Below, one piece after another: positions 34,884 to 44,204 of a stretch of DNA of 64,000 nt. The stretch lies in contig NZ_JACOPD010000001.1 of NCBI RefSeq assembly GCF_014287955.1, positions 1-64,000 of the forward strand. The letters are read 5' to 3'. The notes under the pieces were generated by a model, which was not told the DNA's origin, did not search any database, and worked only from the letters and a program-made list of their open reading frames with translations. A program made the position numbers and the translations under genes. The stretch comes from Lachnospira hominis (ex Liu et al. 2021) (GTDB taxonomy: Bacteria; Bacillota; Clostridia; Lachnospirales; Lachnospiraceae). Each line of letters opens with the position of its first letter. Within the stretch, counting starts at the first letter, position 1.

Positions 34884-35207
34884 ATGTTCAGATTTAATAA
34901 AGACGTAATTCCTACAGACTGCGAACCGGGAGTTACAAGAAAAATTTTATGTTATTCAGACGACCTTATGATGTGCGAGATTTCTTTTAAGAAAGGTTCT
35001 AAGGGAAATTTTCACAAACATGAGCATTTACAGATTACTTACATTGCTGAGGGAAGTTTTGAATTCACAATCGGCGGTGAGACTAAGATTGTAAATAAAG
35101 GCGACAGCGTTTACATGCCATCTAACGTAGAACATGGTGTTACCTGTCTTGAAGAAGGAAAACTTGTAGACGTATTTAATCCTATGCGTCAGGATTTCCT
35201 CAAGTAA
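34884..35207 (+). CDS. kdgF: KdgF-like cupin (unsaturated uronate linearisation)
   Basis: This 107-residue cupin resembles KdgF, which converts 4,5-unsaturated uronates from pectin or alginate into linear ketouronates. The cupin motif has His45 and His47 (FHKHEHLQITYIAEG), Gln in LQIT, and a distal His in MPSNVEHGV, giving the His/His/Gln/His metal set. FEFTIGGETK and VDVFNPMRQDFL fit KdgF well. The start follows AAAGGAG. The GH105 hydrolase at 27954 would supply its substrate. It is a single gene with its own hairpin leader and terminator. Confidence 0.8.
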   Translation: MFRFNKDVIPTDCEPGVTRKILCYSDDLMMCEISFKKGSKGNFHKHEHLQITYIAEGSFEFTIGGETKIVNKGDSVYMPSNVEHGVTCLEEGKLVDVFNPMRQDFLK

Positions 35208-35227
35208 TCAGGCACAGACATAAATAT

Positions 35228-35290
35228 ACCCGGAATGTATCCACAGCCTTACAAAGTCTGTGATAATTCCGGGTTATTTTTATTTTTAAT
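35228..35290 (+). terminator. Terminator of the KdgF-like gene
   Basis: ACCCGGAAT (35228-35236) pairs with ATTCCGGGT (35266-35274), with an inner CACAG/CTGTG stem, and is followed by a T-rich tract. Confidence 0.85.
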
Positions 35291-35306
35291 ATAAATTGTC
35301 AAAAAT

Positions 35307-36275
35307 TTATTTAAGTATCTTTTTCATAAGTGCTGTTCTCATAAAATAGCTGATACCGAGACAGTTGATTATTATGCCTGAAGCTCCAAGCTCATCCATA
35401 AGCGATACGAGTTCATCAAACTTATAGAGCATATTCTCATGATGTCCTTCATAACACTTGTCCATCTCAAAACCATCTGTGAATACAGGGATGGCAATCA
35501 CATGCTCACCCTCTTCTTTTTCCGTAACACGGTCTGTTATGTCTATAAAATGATGCGAAATCTCAACCTCTTCTTCAGTCTCTTCCTTAACACAAGGAAC
35601 CATATATTCAGCATTGAGCATCATATCAATCATAATCTGCTCGCGGCGTTTTAATATATCACCTCTGTTTTCAAGCGGAGCCTGCTTTCTGAATTCCTGA
35701 AAATAATTGAGCATTGCAGCCTGAAGTCCCGGATTAGTTATATAATCATCTTTGAAAAATTCTTCATACGGATATAACTCTTCTCTTTCTACAACAAAAG
35801 GTTCCATCTTTCCATCCATAAAACGGATTTTCTTATAACCGTTTCTGTACATATGTGCAATCTCTGTTTTGAAAGCATCCTTGTCAACATTGCCGAATGT
35901 AACTCTGTATCCTGCTTTATTGAGGTCTGCTTCAATCTGCTTTGCTGCCGCAAAATCATAGATAACAATCATGTCACCATCAATCATATACGGATATCCT
36001 GTCAAATCTGTATATGCAATCCATAAAAGATTTTCTTCCTTTATCTTGTCAATTATAAGTGCTCTGTAATTTTCTGTCATCTTTGAAAAAAAGCCCGCAT
36101 CATTATCATTGCCGTCTTCATATGCCTTTTTCTGGCATTCAGGAAGAACATTATTAACCATTGATATACAATCTGCAAGTGATGCCTTCTGCATAGCCTT
36201 TAAGCCATAATCTTCATCCTGTGTAATATGTTTTAATAAATCCTGTGCTCTTCTAGCGTCCATACTGTTCTCCAA
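35307..36275 (-). CDS. SseB-family protein
   Basis: This 322-residue soluble protein has at least one SseB N-terminal-type domain in its second half (about 215-315): AEYMVPC, then IAIPVFTDGFEMDKCYEG, FDELVSLMDELGASGIIIN. The first half, with LLWIAYTDLTGYPYMIDGDMIVIYDF, may be a related domain. SseB-type proteins are widespread in clostridia and their role is unknown. It is 29 bp downstream of a protein with duplicated domains, so the two are probably one operon. Confidence 0.75.
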   Translation of the reverse strand: MENSMDARRAQDLLKHITQDEDYGLKAMQKASLADCISMVNNVLPECQKKAYEDGNDNDAGFFSKMTENYRALIIDKIKEENLLWIAYTDLTGYPYMIDGDMIVIYDFAAAKQIEADLNKAGYRVTFGNVDKDAFKTEIAHMYRNGYKKIRFMDGKMEPFVVEREELYPYEEFFKDDYITNPGLQAAMLNYFQEFRKQAPLENRGDILKRREQIMIDMMLNAEYMVPCVKEETEEEVEISHHFIDITDRVTEKEEGEHVIAIPVFTDGFEMDKCYEGHHENMLYKFDELVSLMDELGASGIIINCLGISYFMRTALMKKILK

Positions 36276-36304
36276 TCATGTTAAATTGTATTTATTTTAA
36301 CACA

Positions 36305-37309
36305 TCAAAGCATGTTTTTCAACTTTTTATACCTTGTCTTACGGCATGCCTCAATCGTGAGATAAATTATATTTTCACTGTCTTTATCCACTTGGTTTTC
36401 AAGCACTGCATTAAAATATCCACAGCCTCTTGCCTCTACATCTTTATCTTCAAACGGAACATATTTTCCGTACTGTGCCCTGCCTGTTTTCTTTATCATA
36501 ACTGGTTTATCATCATATGAAATATAACAGTCAAGCATCGCATATTCCGACTCGTCCGGAATATTAAATTCTTCCGTTTTACAAAAACTTATTTCGCGGT
36601 AAAATCTTGTATTTTTAATTATCTCTTCACGGCATTCATCGAATTTTTCAAGACATCTGTATACATATTTTTCACCGTCTTTTTCAATGTAAATACATGT
36701 TTCTACTGCATAAATATCAGAAATTTTTACAATTCCCATCAAAGCACCATCAAATTTTATAACATTTCCTTCTGTAAATACATTTTCAAACAACTCATGA
36801 TTTCTTTGTGCCAGCATATCTATGCCGAATTTCTCCATAAACTGCGGCCTGAAAACCATTGTAAGATTTTTAGTTGATAAAAGCACCATATAATTGTCAT
36901 CACCCTCACCATTAAGCCATGCAAAATATTCACAGCCTGACACATTATCTCCCGGAAATGCACCATCATAATCATCCTGCTCACGTCTTCTTGTAAGCTT
37001 CGTAAGTGCTGTCTCTTCTTTTCCCTCAGGCGGAAGATAATATATTATCTGGTTCTTTCTTGTTTCTTCCGGAAATTCATAATTTTGTATTTCCTCACAT
37101 ATTATTTTTTTGTCAAGCGATACATTTTTTTGTGCATCGCAGTGATTATATGTTATAAACTGATATTTTTTACCGTCTTTTTCAAGATAAATATATGTAT
37201 TTACCTGTATTTCCTGCCCCTCATACCTCATAAGTTCAAGTGCTGCACCATTAAACCTAACTATATTTTTTTCCTGCAAAATATCGCAATTTATATTCAG
37301 ATTAAGCAT
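36305..37309 (-). CDS. Unknown protein with two tandem copies of one domain
   Basis: This 334-residue cytosolic protein is not recognised. It contains an internal duplication. The first copy (about 14-175) has NIVRFNGAALELM, then YIYLEKDGKKYQF and CEYFAWL. The second (about 178-325) has NVIKFDGALMGIV, then CIYIEKDGEKYVY and CGYFNAV. Both are mixed alpha/beta with acidic segments. It precedes the SseB-like gene on the same strand. Confidence 0.65.
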   Translation of the reverse strand: MLNLNINCDILQEKNIVRFNGAALELMRYEGQEIQVNTYIYLEKDGKKYQFITYNHCDAQKNVSLDKKIICEEIQNYEFPEETRKNQIIYYLPPEGKEETALTKLTRRREQDDYDGAFPGDNVSGCEYFAWLNGEGDDNYMVLLSTKNLTMVFRPQFMEKFGIDMLAQRNHELFENVFTEGNVIKFDGALMGIVKISDIYAVETCIYIEKDGEKYVYRCLEKFDECREEIIKNTRFYREISFCKTEEFNIPDESEYAMLDCYISYDDKPVMIKKTGRAQYGKYVPFEDKDVEARGCGYFNAVLENQVDKDSENIIYLTIEACRKTRYKKLKNML

Positions 37310-37354
37310 CTTTTCTCCTTTATTCCCGTCTTAACAGGATTATCTTATAACTTC

Positions 37355-37388
37355 AAAAGGCTGCCTTCCTATGAAAGCAGCCTCTTTT
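37355..37388. terminator. Terminator after carB
   Basis: AAAAGGCTGCCTTC at 37355-37368 pairs with GAAAGCAGCCTCTTTT at 37373-37388 with two mismatches. It lies past the carB stop on the minus strand. Confidence 0.7.
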
Positions 37389-37431
37389 AAGCTTTACACG
37401 CCACCTCTGTTACGTGCCTGCAATGTAATTT

Positions 37432-40400
37432 TTATATTTCTGCAATATCAACAATTGAAAGATCCTTATTGTTAAATGCATGCTCAAGACTTGAAATAAG
37501 TGCATGAGCTGTATCAAGACTAGTAAGGCAGTGAACGCCTGTCTCAATAGCATAACGTCTGATAAGGAAACCGTCTCTTGCTCTCTCAATACCATTTTCA
37601 GGTGTATCAATAACAAGGTCAATCTTATGTTCAAGAATTAAATCAAGAAGTGTTGGTGCTTCCTGTCCAATCTTATTTACCTGAATTGCATGAACACCAT
37701 GTTCCTTCAATACTTTAGCTGTTCCTCTTGAAGCATAAATTTTATATCCAAGTGCCTCAAATCTCTGTGCTATATCTACACCATCTTCCTTATCTGCATC
37801 GCAGAGAGTCATAATAATCTGCTTATGCTTTGGAAGACATATTCCTGCACCCTGGAATGCTTTGTAAAGTGCCTCATCGAAATCTTTTGAAATACCAAGG
37901 CACTCACCTGTAGACTTCATCTCAGGTCCTAAGCTGATATCTGCACCACGGATTTTCTCAAATGAGAATACAGGCATCTTGATTGCATAGTAGTCTGATT
38001 TCTTCTGTAAGCCCGGTTCGTAACCCATATCTGTAATCTTGCTTCCCGTGATTACCTTTGTTGCAAGTTTTACAATAGGAATACCTGTAACCTTGCTGAT
38101 ATAAGGTACTGTACGGCTTGAACGAGGATTTACCTCAATTACATATACCTGGTCGTTGTATACAATAAACTGGATATTGATTAAGCCCTTTACGTGAAGT
38201 GAACGTGCAAGTTTTGCAGTGTAATCAACAATCATGTCTGTAATTCTAGGTGTAAGTGACTTTGCAGGATATACTGAAATACTGTCACCTGAGTGAATTC
38301 CGGCTCTCTCGATATGCTCCATGATACCAGGAATGAGAATATTTTCACCGTCACATACAGCATCTACTTCTATTTCCTTACCCATGAGATACTTATCTAC
38401 AAGAATTGGATGATCCTGTTTAATTCTATTGATGATATTCATGAATTCAACTACATCTTCATCTGATACAGCAATCTGCATACCCTGTCCGCCAAGTACG
38501 TATGAAGGTCTTACGAGTACAGGATAGCCAAGTTCGTTGGCTGCCTTTAAAGCCTCTTCTACAGTAAATACTGTCTGACCTTTAGCTCTTGGAATCTCAC
38601 ATTTTTCAAGAATTTCATCAAATAACTCTCTATCCTCGGCAGCATCTACATCTTCCGCACTTGTACCAAGAATAGGTACACCCATCTTCATAAGTGCTTC
38701 CGTAAGCTTGATAGCTGTCTGTCCACCAAACTGTACTACTGCTCCGTCAGGTTTTTCAAAATCAACTACATTCTGTACATCTTCCGGTGTCAATGGCTCA
38801 AAATAAAGCTTGTCGGCAATATCAAAGTCAGTTGATACTGTCTCAGGGTTATTATTAATAATAATTGTCTCATATCCCTGCTCTTTGAACGACCATGTAC
38901 AATGAACTGAACAGAAGTCAAATTCGATACCCTGTCCGATTCTTATAGGACCTGAACCAAGTACAAGAACTTTCTTCTTGTCATTAGTCTTTACAGCTTC
39001 ATTTTCACTGCCGAATACTGAATAATAATAAGGTGTTGTTGCCTCAAACTCAGCAGCACATGTATCAACCATCTTAAAAGCAGCATGAATATCATACTTA
39101 TCTCTTAATTCTTTGATTTCTTTTTCTGTCTTTCCTGTAAGCTGTGCTATTACATTATCAGGAAATTCAATTCTCTTTGCTTCTTTTAAAAGTTCTTCTG
39201 TGAGCGGTTCATTCTTTAATGAATTCTCCATCTCTACAATAATCTTGAGTTTATCAATAAACCAAAGGTCTATCTTTGTAATATCATGCATCTTTTCAGC
39301 AGGAATATTTCTTCTTAAACCTTCAGCTATCTTCCAGATTCTTCTGTCATCTACAATTGCAAGTTCTTCAAGAAGTTCTTCATCTGTAAGCTTTGTAAAA
39401 TCATATGACATCAGACTGTCAACATGCTGTTCAAGTGAACGGATAGCCTTCATAAGACCGCCCTCAAAGTTATTGGCGATACTCATTACTTCACCGGTTG
39501 CTTTCATCTGTGTTGTAAGTGTTCTCTTTGCAGAGATGAACTTATCAAACGGAAGTCTTGGAATCTTAACTACACAGTAGTCAAGTGCAGGCTCAAAACT
39601 TGCATATGTCTTTCCTGTAATTGCATTCTTGATTTCATCAAGTGTATAACCGAGTGCAATCTTTGCTGCAACCTTGGCAATCGGATAACCTGTTGCCTTA
39701 GAAGCAAGTGCTGATGAACGGCTGACACGAGGATTTACTTCGATTACACAGTATTCAAAGCTGTCAGGATTAAGTGCATACTGCACATTACATCCACCTG
39801 TTATTCCGAGTTCATCAATAATATTTAATGCAGATGTACGAAGCATCTGATATTCCTTGTCTGAAAGTGTCTGTGAAGGTGCAACTACGATACTGTCACC
39901 TGTATGTACACCTACAGGGTCGATATTTTCCATGTTGCAGACTGTAATGCAGTTACCGTTGCTGTCACGCATAACTTCGTACTCGATTTCCTTCCAGCCT
40001 GCGATACAGCGTTCTACTAAAACTTCACCAACTCTTGAAAGACGGAGACCATTTTCAAGAATTTCTCTTAATTCTGTTACATTATGTGCGATACCACCGC
40101 CGCTTCCGCCGAGTGTGTATGCAGGACGTAAAACTACAGGATAACCGATTTTGGCTGCAAATGCCTCACCTGATTCAACATCATTAACAACAAGCGAAGC
40201 AGCACAAGGCTCACCAATTTTTTCCATTGTCTCTTTAAACATAAGACGGTCTTCTGCTTTCTTAATTGTAAGTGCAGTTGTACCGATAAGTTTTACGTTA
40301 TGTTCCTCAAGGAAACCTGTCTCTGCAATTTCCATTGCAAGATTAAGTCCGGCCTGTCCACCGAGTGTCGGAAGAATACTGTCAGGCTTTTCCTTTAAAA

Positions 40401-40632
40401 TAATCTGCTCTAATGCTTTTACTGTAAGAGGTTCAATATATACCTCATCAGCAATATCTTTATCTGTCATGATTGTAGCAGGATTGGAATTGACTAAGAC
40501 AACCTCTATGCCCTCTTCCTTTAATGAACGACAAGCCTGTGTTCCGGCATAGTCGAACTCTGCTGCCTGTCCGATTACAATAGGACCTGAACCGATTACT
40601 AATACTTTTTTAATATTGGGATTCTTTGGCAT
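37432..40632 (-). CDS. carB: Carbamoyl-phosphate synthase large subunit
   Basis: This 1066-residue enzyme makes carbamoyl phosphate for arginine and pyrimidines from ammonia delivered by CarA. It is full length, with two homologous ATP-grasp halves: the first starts KKVLVIGSGPIVIGQAAEFDYAG, the second KKVLVLGSGPIRIGQGIEFDFCS near residue 555. The C-terminal MGS-like allosteric domain runs from about 930 (KQIIMTLCDADKEDGV). PAYTLGGSGGGI and PSYVLGGQGMQI are the two ATP loops. The start follows GGAGGAA located within the end of carA, one base after its stop. Confidence 0.97.
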   Translation of the reverse strand: MPKNPNIKKVLVIGSGPIVIGQAAEFDYAGTQACRSLKEEGIEVVLVNSNPATIMTDKDIADEVYIEPLTVKALEQIILKEKPDSILPTLGGQAGLNLAMEIAETGFLEEHNVKLIGTTALTIKKAEDRLMFKETMEKIGEPCAASLVVNDVESGEAFAAKIGYPVVLRPAYTLGGSGGGIAHNVTELREILENGLRLSRVGEVLVERCIAGWKEIEYEVMRDSNGNCITVCNMENIDPVGVHTGDSIVVAPSQTLSDKEYQMLRTSALNIIDELGITGGCNVQYALNPDSFEYCVIEVNPRVSRSSALASKATGYPIAKVAAKIALGYTLDEIKNAITGKTYASFEPALDYCVVKIPRLPFDKFISAKRTLTTQMKATGEVMSIANNFEGGLMKAIRSLEQHVDSLMSYDFTKLTDEELLEELAIVDDRRIWKIAEGLRRNIPAEKMHDITKIDLWFIDKLKIIVEMENSLKNEPLTEELLKEAKRIEFPDNVIAQLTGKTEKEIKELRDKYDIHAAFKMVDTCAAEFEATTPYYYSVFGSENEAVKTNDKKKVLVLGSGPIRIGQGIEFDFCSVHCTWSFKEQGYETIIINNNPETVSTDFDIADKLYFEPLTPEDVQNVVDFEKPDGAVVQFGGQTAIKLTEALMKMGVPILGTSAEDVDAAEDRELFDEILEKCEIPRAKGQTVFTVEEALKAANELGYPVLVRPSYVLGGQGMQIAVSDEDVVEFMNIINRIKQDHPILVDKYLMGKEIEVDAVCDGENILIPGIMEHIERAGIHSGDSISVYPAKSLTPRITDMIVDYTAKLARSLHVKGLINIQFIVYNDQVYVIEVNPRSSRTVPYISKVTGIPIVKLATKVITGSKITDMGYEPGLQKKSDYYAIKMPVFSFEKIRGADISLGPEMKSTGECLGISKDFDEALYKAFQGAGICLPKHKQIIMTLCDADKEDGVDIAQRFEALGYKIYASRGTAKVLKEHGVHAIQVNKIGQEAPTLLDLILEHKIDLVIDTPENGIERARDGFLIRRYAIETGVHCLTSLDTAHALISSLEHAFNNKDLSIVDIAEI

Positions 40633-40633
40633 C

Positions 40634-41716
40634 TTACTGTTCCTCCTTCTTCATCTTCATCATGTCAATAAATCTGTCAAAAAGATATGCTGTATCCTGA
40701 GGACCTGCACATGCTTCCGGATGGAACTGAACCGTAAATATATTCTTACCTACATATTCAAGACCCTCATTAGTCTTATCATTAACATTTTCAAATGCAG
40801 GCTTAGCCACATTCGGATCAAGTGTTGTCTCGTCTACAACATATCCATGGTTCTGTGATGAAATGTATACACGGCCTGTCTTCAGATCTTTTACAGGATG
40901 GTTTGCACCACGATGTCCATATTTAAGCTTGTGAGTATCTGCACCTGTTGCAAGAGCCATAAGCTGATGTCCGAGACATATTGCAAACATAGGCACATCA
41001 CTTACATAAAGCTTCTTTAATTCTTCAATAATTTCCGTACATTCCTTAGGATCTCCAGGACCGTTGGAAAGCATAATTCCGTCAGGATTTGAAGCAAGAA
41101 TCTCTTCTGCCTTAGTCTCGGCAGGATAGATAGTAACCTCGCAGCCTCTGTTATTTAATGAACGAGCAATATTTTTCTTTGCACCAAAATCCAAAAGAGC
41201 AACTTTAAATCCATCACCATTAAGTACACTCTTCTCTTTACATGTAACCTTTTTGACAACGCCTGAAACTGTATATTCTTTAATCTTAGGAAGAACCTCT
41301 TCAAGATTATAATTTTCATTTGTTGTAATCATTCCGTTCATCGTACCCTTTTCACGAAGAATCTTAGCAAGTGCTCTTGTGTCGATTCCTGCTATACCCG
41401 GAATATTATTATCAACGAGGAATTTCTGTATAGTATCTTCACATCTGAAGTTACTTGGCATTCTGGAAAGTTCTCTCACAATAAATCCATCCGGCCATGC
41501 CTTTAAAGACTCCATATCTTTATAGCAGATACCGTAATTACCAATTAATGGATATGTCATTGTTACTGCCTGTCCTGCATATGATGGGTCAGTAAGAACC
41601 TCCAAATATCCTGTCATCGACGTATTGAAGACAATCTCACTTATAACTTCACGTTCAGCACCAATGCTGGTTCCGCTAAACACTGTTCCGTCTTCAAGTA
41701 TTAAAAATGCTTTCAT
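40634..41716 (-). CDS. carA: Carbamoyl-phosphate synthase small subunit
   Basis: This 360-residue glutamine amidotransferase subunit supplies ammonia to CarB. The N-terminal domain begins KAFLILEDGTVFSGTSIGA. The class I glutaminase domain has nucleophile Cys247 (FAICLGHQLMA) and the His-Glu pair in VQFHPEA. ATG at 41716 follows AGGTGG; a start 28 codons upstream would add a basic segment foreign to the family and reaches into the promoter. A -35/-10 pair lies at 41791-41819. No clear PyrR-type or uridine-responsive attenuator was seen in the short leader. Confidence 0.96.
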   Translation of the reverse strand: MKAFLILEDGTVFSGTSIGAEREVISEIVFNTSMTGYLEVLTDPSYAGQAVTMTYPLIGNYGICYKDMESLKAWPDGFIVRELSRMPSNFRCEDTIQKFLVDNNIPGIAGIDTRALAKILREKGTMNGMITTNENYNLEEVLPKIKEYTVSGVVKKVTCKEKSVLNGDGFKVALLDFGAKKNIARSLNNRGCEVTIYPAETKAEEILASNPDGIMLSNGPGDPKECTEIIEELKKLYVSDVPMFAICLGHQLMALATGADTHKLKYGHRGANHPVKDLKTGRVYISSQNHGYVVDETTLDPNVAKPAFENVNDKTNEGLEYVGKNIFTVQFHPEACAGPQDTAYLFDRFIDMMKMKKEEQ

Positions 41717-41790
41717 GAATGCCACCTGTTCCTTTCGTATTTTGGACAAAAAAAAAGACAAAAAATTGCCTTTTTTCTCAAATTTTATAA

Positions 41791-41819
41791 ATTTTACCAC
41801 ACTATCGTGTTTTTTTCAA
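41791..41819 (-). promoter_or_regulatory. Promoter of carAB
   Basis: TTGAAA (41819-41814) and TAAAAT (41796-41791) are spaced by 17 bp on the minus strand. Confidence 0.65.
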
Positions 41820-41887
41820 GTATGAAATCAATCAAGTTTTATGCAATTTCAGGTATTTTTATAAATTTTTTCCTATAATGATTATTG

Positions 41888-43324
41888 CTAATTATTCTTG
41901 TTGATTTCATACTGTCCAATATATTTGAATGTTGTGCCCTTATCTGTTGACTGATACATGGCTGCCGTTTTTCCGTTATTATAAACGCCGCCGGCCCCCT
42001 GCGTAAGGTATACCGTTATTGTTCCGTCGCTTCCATATACAGGCACAAGAGCCTCCTTATATACATCAGACCACTTCAGCTTATTATCAGCAGATGACGA
42101 CTGACCGGATGAAACTGCATCAAGTGCTGTACTGTCAAGTTCCTGCGGTTCAAGGATTATCTTTGAAAATGTCTTTCCTGAATCAGATGTCATGTATAGA
42201 TTGCTGTCCATTCCGTCAACATAATCATAGCAGAAAAATCCAATCTTTTCGTCAATATACTTAATACCTTTTATTATATTAGTCGCAGGTCCGGCACCGA
42301 CCGTGTTCCATGTCTCTCCACCGTCTGTTGTCGAATAAATCCGCGATGACTGCTGCTGCTCATTTTTATCATATCCAACTGCCATGACACCTGAATTTTC
42401 ATCAAAAAATTCCACATAATAATATGTAGATGTGTATATTTTATCAATTTCACATGTAATCCAGTTAGCACCCATGTCATTTGTATATACAAGAGTTACA
42501 GGAACCTTATTATTTCCCGATACTTTTCCTCCATATACAAATGCAGTCTTTGTCGTACTTATATAATAACTTCCCTTTTTAAGTTCAGTCGTTGAATCGC
42601 CTGAGAAAAGCAGATTTGAAGTATCAACCGGAACATTAATATACTTTTCACCGCCATCATATGTAACTGACAATGTATTATTTTTTATCTCATAATTTGT
42701 AAGTGACTTTTTCTGTGTCTCGTCAACTTTATCAACATTATTTTTCTTATTCTGATTATATTGGGCAATTCCATAATCTTCAGGTGTATCAATTGATTTT
42801 ACATAAATAGTAGCTGTTCCGTCGTAATGATTATCTATGTAAAATGACACAACCCACTCACAGCTTAATCTTCCATCATCAAGTACACCATTCCATGAAG
42901 CAAAATTTTCCGAATCATGTTCATTCATTCCGGCTGAAAAACTTATTAAAACGGTATTTTCGCTCTCATTTAAAATCTGGGTTTTATTGAGTGTTATCTT
43001 TTTAAGCTGCTTTGACCATGCAAGATATTTCTGTGTATACTGTGCAGTAAACTCTCTTATCCATACATCACCGATTTCATCAATCTTCAGATTGCCGAAT
43101 GCATCCGCAAGTGTATGGTCAACCGAATCACTGTCCTCCTCGCCATTTACTACATTTCCGTTAGAATCTATGCGGACGCTGAACGTATAACGTGACTTCA
43201 AAACTATCTGTCCAGCTTTATCTTCACGGTAATGATAATACCATATAAACCAGAAAACAAGGATAAATCCGGCTGCTATCGCTGCTTTAAGGATTATATT
43301 ATAAATCTTTTTCTTATCTGACAT
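41888..43324 (-). CDS. Membrane-anchored Asp-box (BNR-like) propeller protein
   Basis: This 478-residue protein has one N-terminal membrane helix (about 10-30) and a large extracellular part. At least four Asp-box-like blades are visible: TNDMGANW, STTDGGETW, TSDSGKTF and STDKGTTF. These motifs occur in sialidase, Ycf48 and VPS10-type propellers, but I see no sialidase catalytic arginine triad or nucleophile pattern, so an assembly or binding role is more likely. ATG at 43324 follows AGAGGTGG; a GTG three codons upstream overlaps that site. It is the last gene of an operon with an ABC permease and a degenerate ABC ATPase. Confidence 0.75.
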   Translation of the reverse strand: MSDKKKIYNIILKAAIAAGFILVFWFIWYYHYREDKAGQIVLKSRYTFSVRIDSNGNVVNGEEDSDSVDHTLADAFGNLKIDEIGDVWIREFTAQYTQKYLAWSKQLKKITLNKTQILNESENTVLISFSAGMNEHDSENFASWNGVLDDGRLSCEWVVSFYIDNHYDGTATIYVKSIDTPEDYGIAQYNQNKKNNVDKVDETQKKSLTNYEIKNNTLSVTYDGGEKYINVPVDTSNLLFSGDSTTELKKGSYYISTTKTAFVYGGKVSGNNKVPVTLVYTNDMGANWITCEIDKIYTSTYYYVEFFDENSGVMAVGYDKNEQQQSSRIYSTTDGGETWNTVGAGPATNIIKGIKYIDEKIGFFCYDYVDGMDSNLYMTSDSGKTFSKIILEPQELDSTALDAVSSGQSSSADNKLKWSDVYKEALVPVYGSDGTITVYLTQGAGGVYNNGKTAAMYQSTDKGTTFKYIGQYEINKNN

Positions 43325-43385
43325 ATCAGCCACCTCTTTCTCCCTGCTCTATTTTTATAAATAACTATTTCCATTCAAAAACCGC

Positions 43386-44204
43386 TTACATTTCGCGTTT
43401 TATATACATAGCTTCTCTCATTATCTTTCTGTAATGTTTGTACCACCACAGGAAAAATGATGCCCCGGCACCAATCAGTACCATAAATATTACAAATCCC
43501 GGATGAACTACTGACATCCACTCTGATGAAAGCTTTCTCTGGAATACCGGCACTCCATATGCAATAATAACGCATAATGCCATTACTAATCCATTGTAAA
43601 TACCTCTGTTATTATAAATCGCTTTTATTTTATCAAACATAATAATAGCAATCATCTCACCAACCGGACGAAGTGATGCCGTAACTATACTCAGTGCAAG
43701 ACTATGTCCGAATGGAATACCGAATATCGTAAGTATAATTGTAAAATAAACCAGATCTGTCGCAATCTTGTATACAATCTTTCCGAGAAAATTCATGTAC
43801 GGGCTTATTAACATTATTCTTATCATAAGATAATCCCTGTCACCCATCGACATAAGCGTGGTATTTGCCAGACTTCCACATATTGTTGAAAGCATAAAAA
43901 ACAAAAATATCATTGTCAGCTCTCTGTGTGATGCAATGAGCGGACAAAAATGTGCTATAATTCTGTATGGCAGATACACAAAAAATCCGACATATAAAAA
44001 TTTGCGTAAAAGTTCAAATAAAACAATGCCAATCTGGGCAATCACGCCAAATGTCATCTTTAATCTGTAATTATCATTCTCTTCTATCTGATTTCTTATC
44101 TTGTCACCAAGATGCGGCATACGCATAAGCAACTCTGAGAATCTGTTCATTGCTTCGTGGAATCTCAGAATCTTCTCGGCAAACATTTTCTTGAAAATAA
44201 TCAT
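43386..44204 (-). CDS. ABC-type membrane permease
   Basis: This 272-residue protein has about six hydrophobic helices (near 50-70, 78-98, 105-125, 130-165, 170-190, 205-260). A soluble helical N terminus precedes them. ABC-2-like permeases have this topology. The start overlaps the ATPase gene by four bases (ATGA), so the two proteins are made together and very probably form one transporter. Substrate unknown; the propeller protein encoded downstream may be its extracellular partner. Confidence 0.7.
   Translation of the reverse strand: MIIFKKMFAEKILRFHEAMNRFSELLMRMPHLGDKIRNQIEENDNYRLKMTFGVIAQIGIVLFELLRKFLYVGFFVYLPYRIIAHFCPLIASHRELTMIFLFFMLSTICGSLANTTLMSMGDRDYLMIRIMLISPYMNFLGKIVYKIATDLVYFTIILTIFGIPFGHSLALSIVTASLRPVGEMIAIIMFDKIKAIYNNRGIYNGLVMALCVIIAYGVPVFQRKLSSEWMSVVHPGFVIFMVLIGAGASFFLWWYKHYRKIMREAMYIKREM

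Noticed and set aside
41717..41887. PyrR-type attenuator before carAB
   Set aside because: Only weak A/T-rich pairings and no terminator/antiterminator set could be drawn.
41888..43324. Sialidase activity for the Asp-box protein
   Set aside because: Asp-boxes are present but the catalytic arginine triad and Tyr/Glu nucleophile pattern were not seen.
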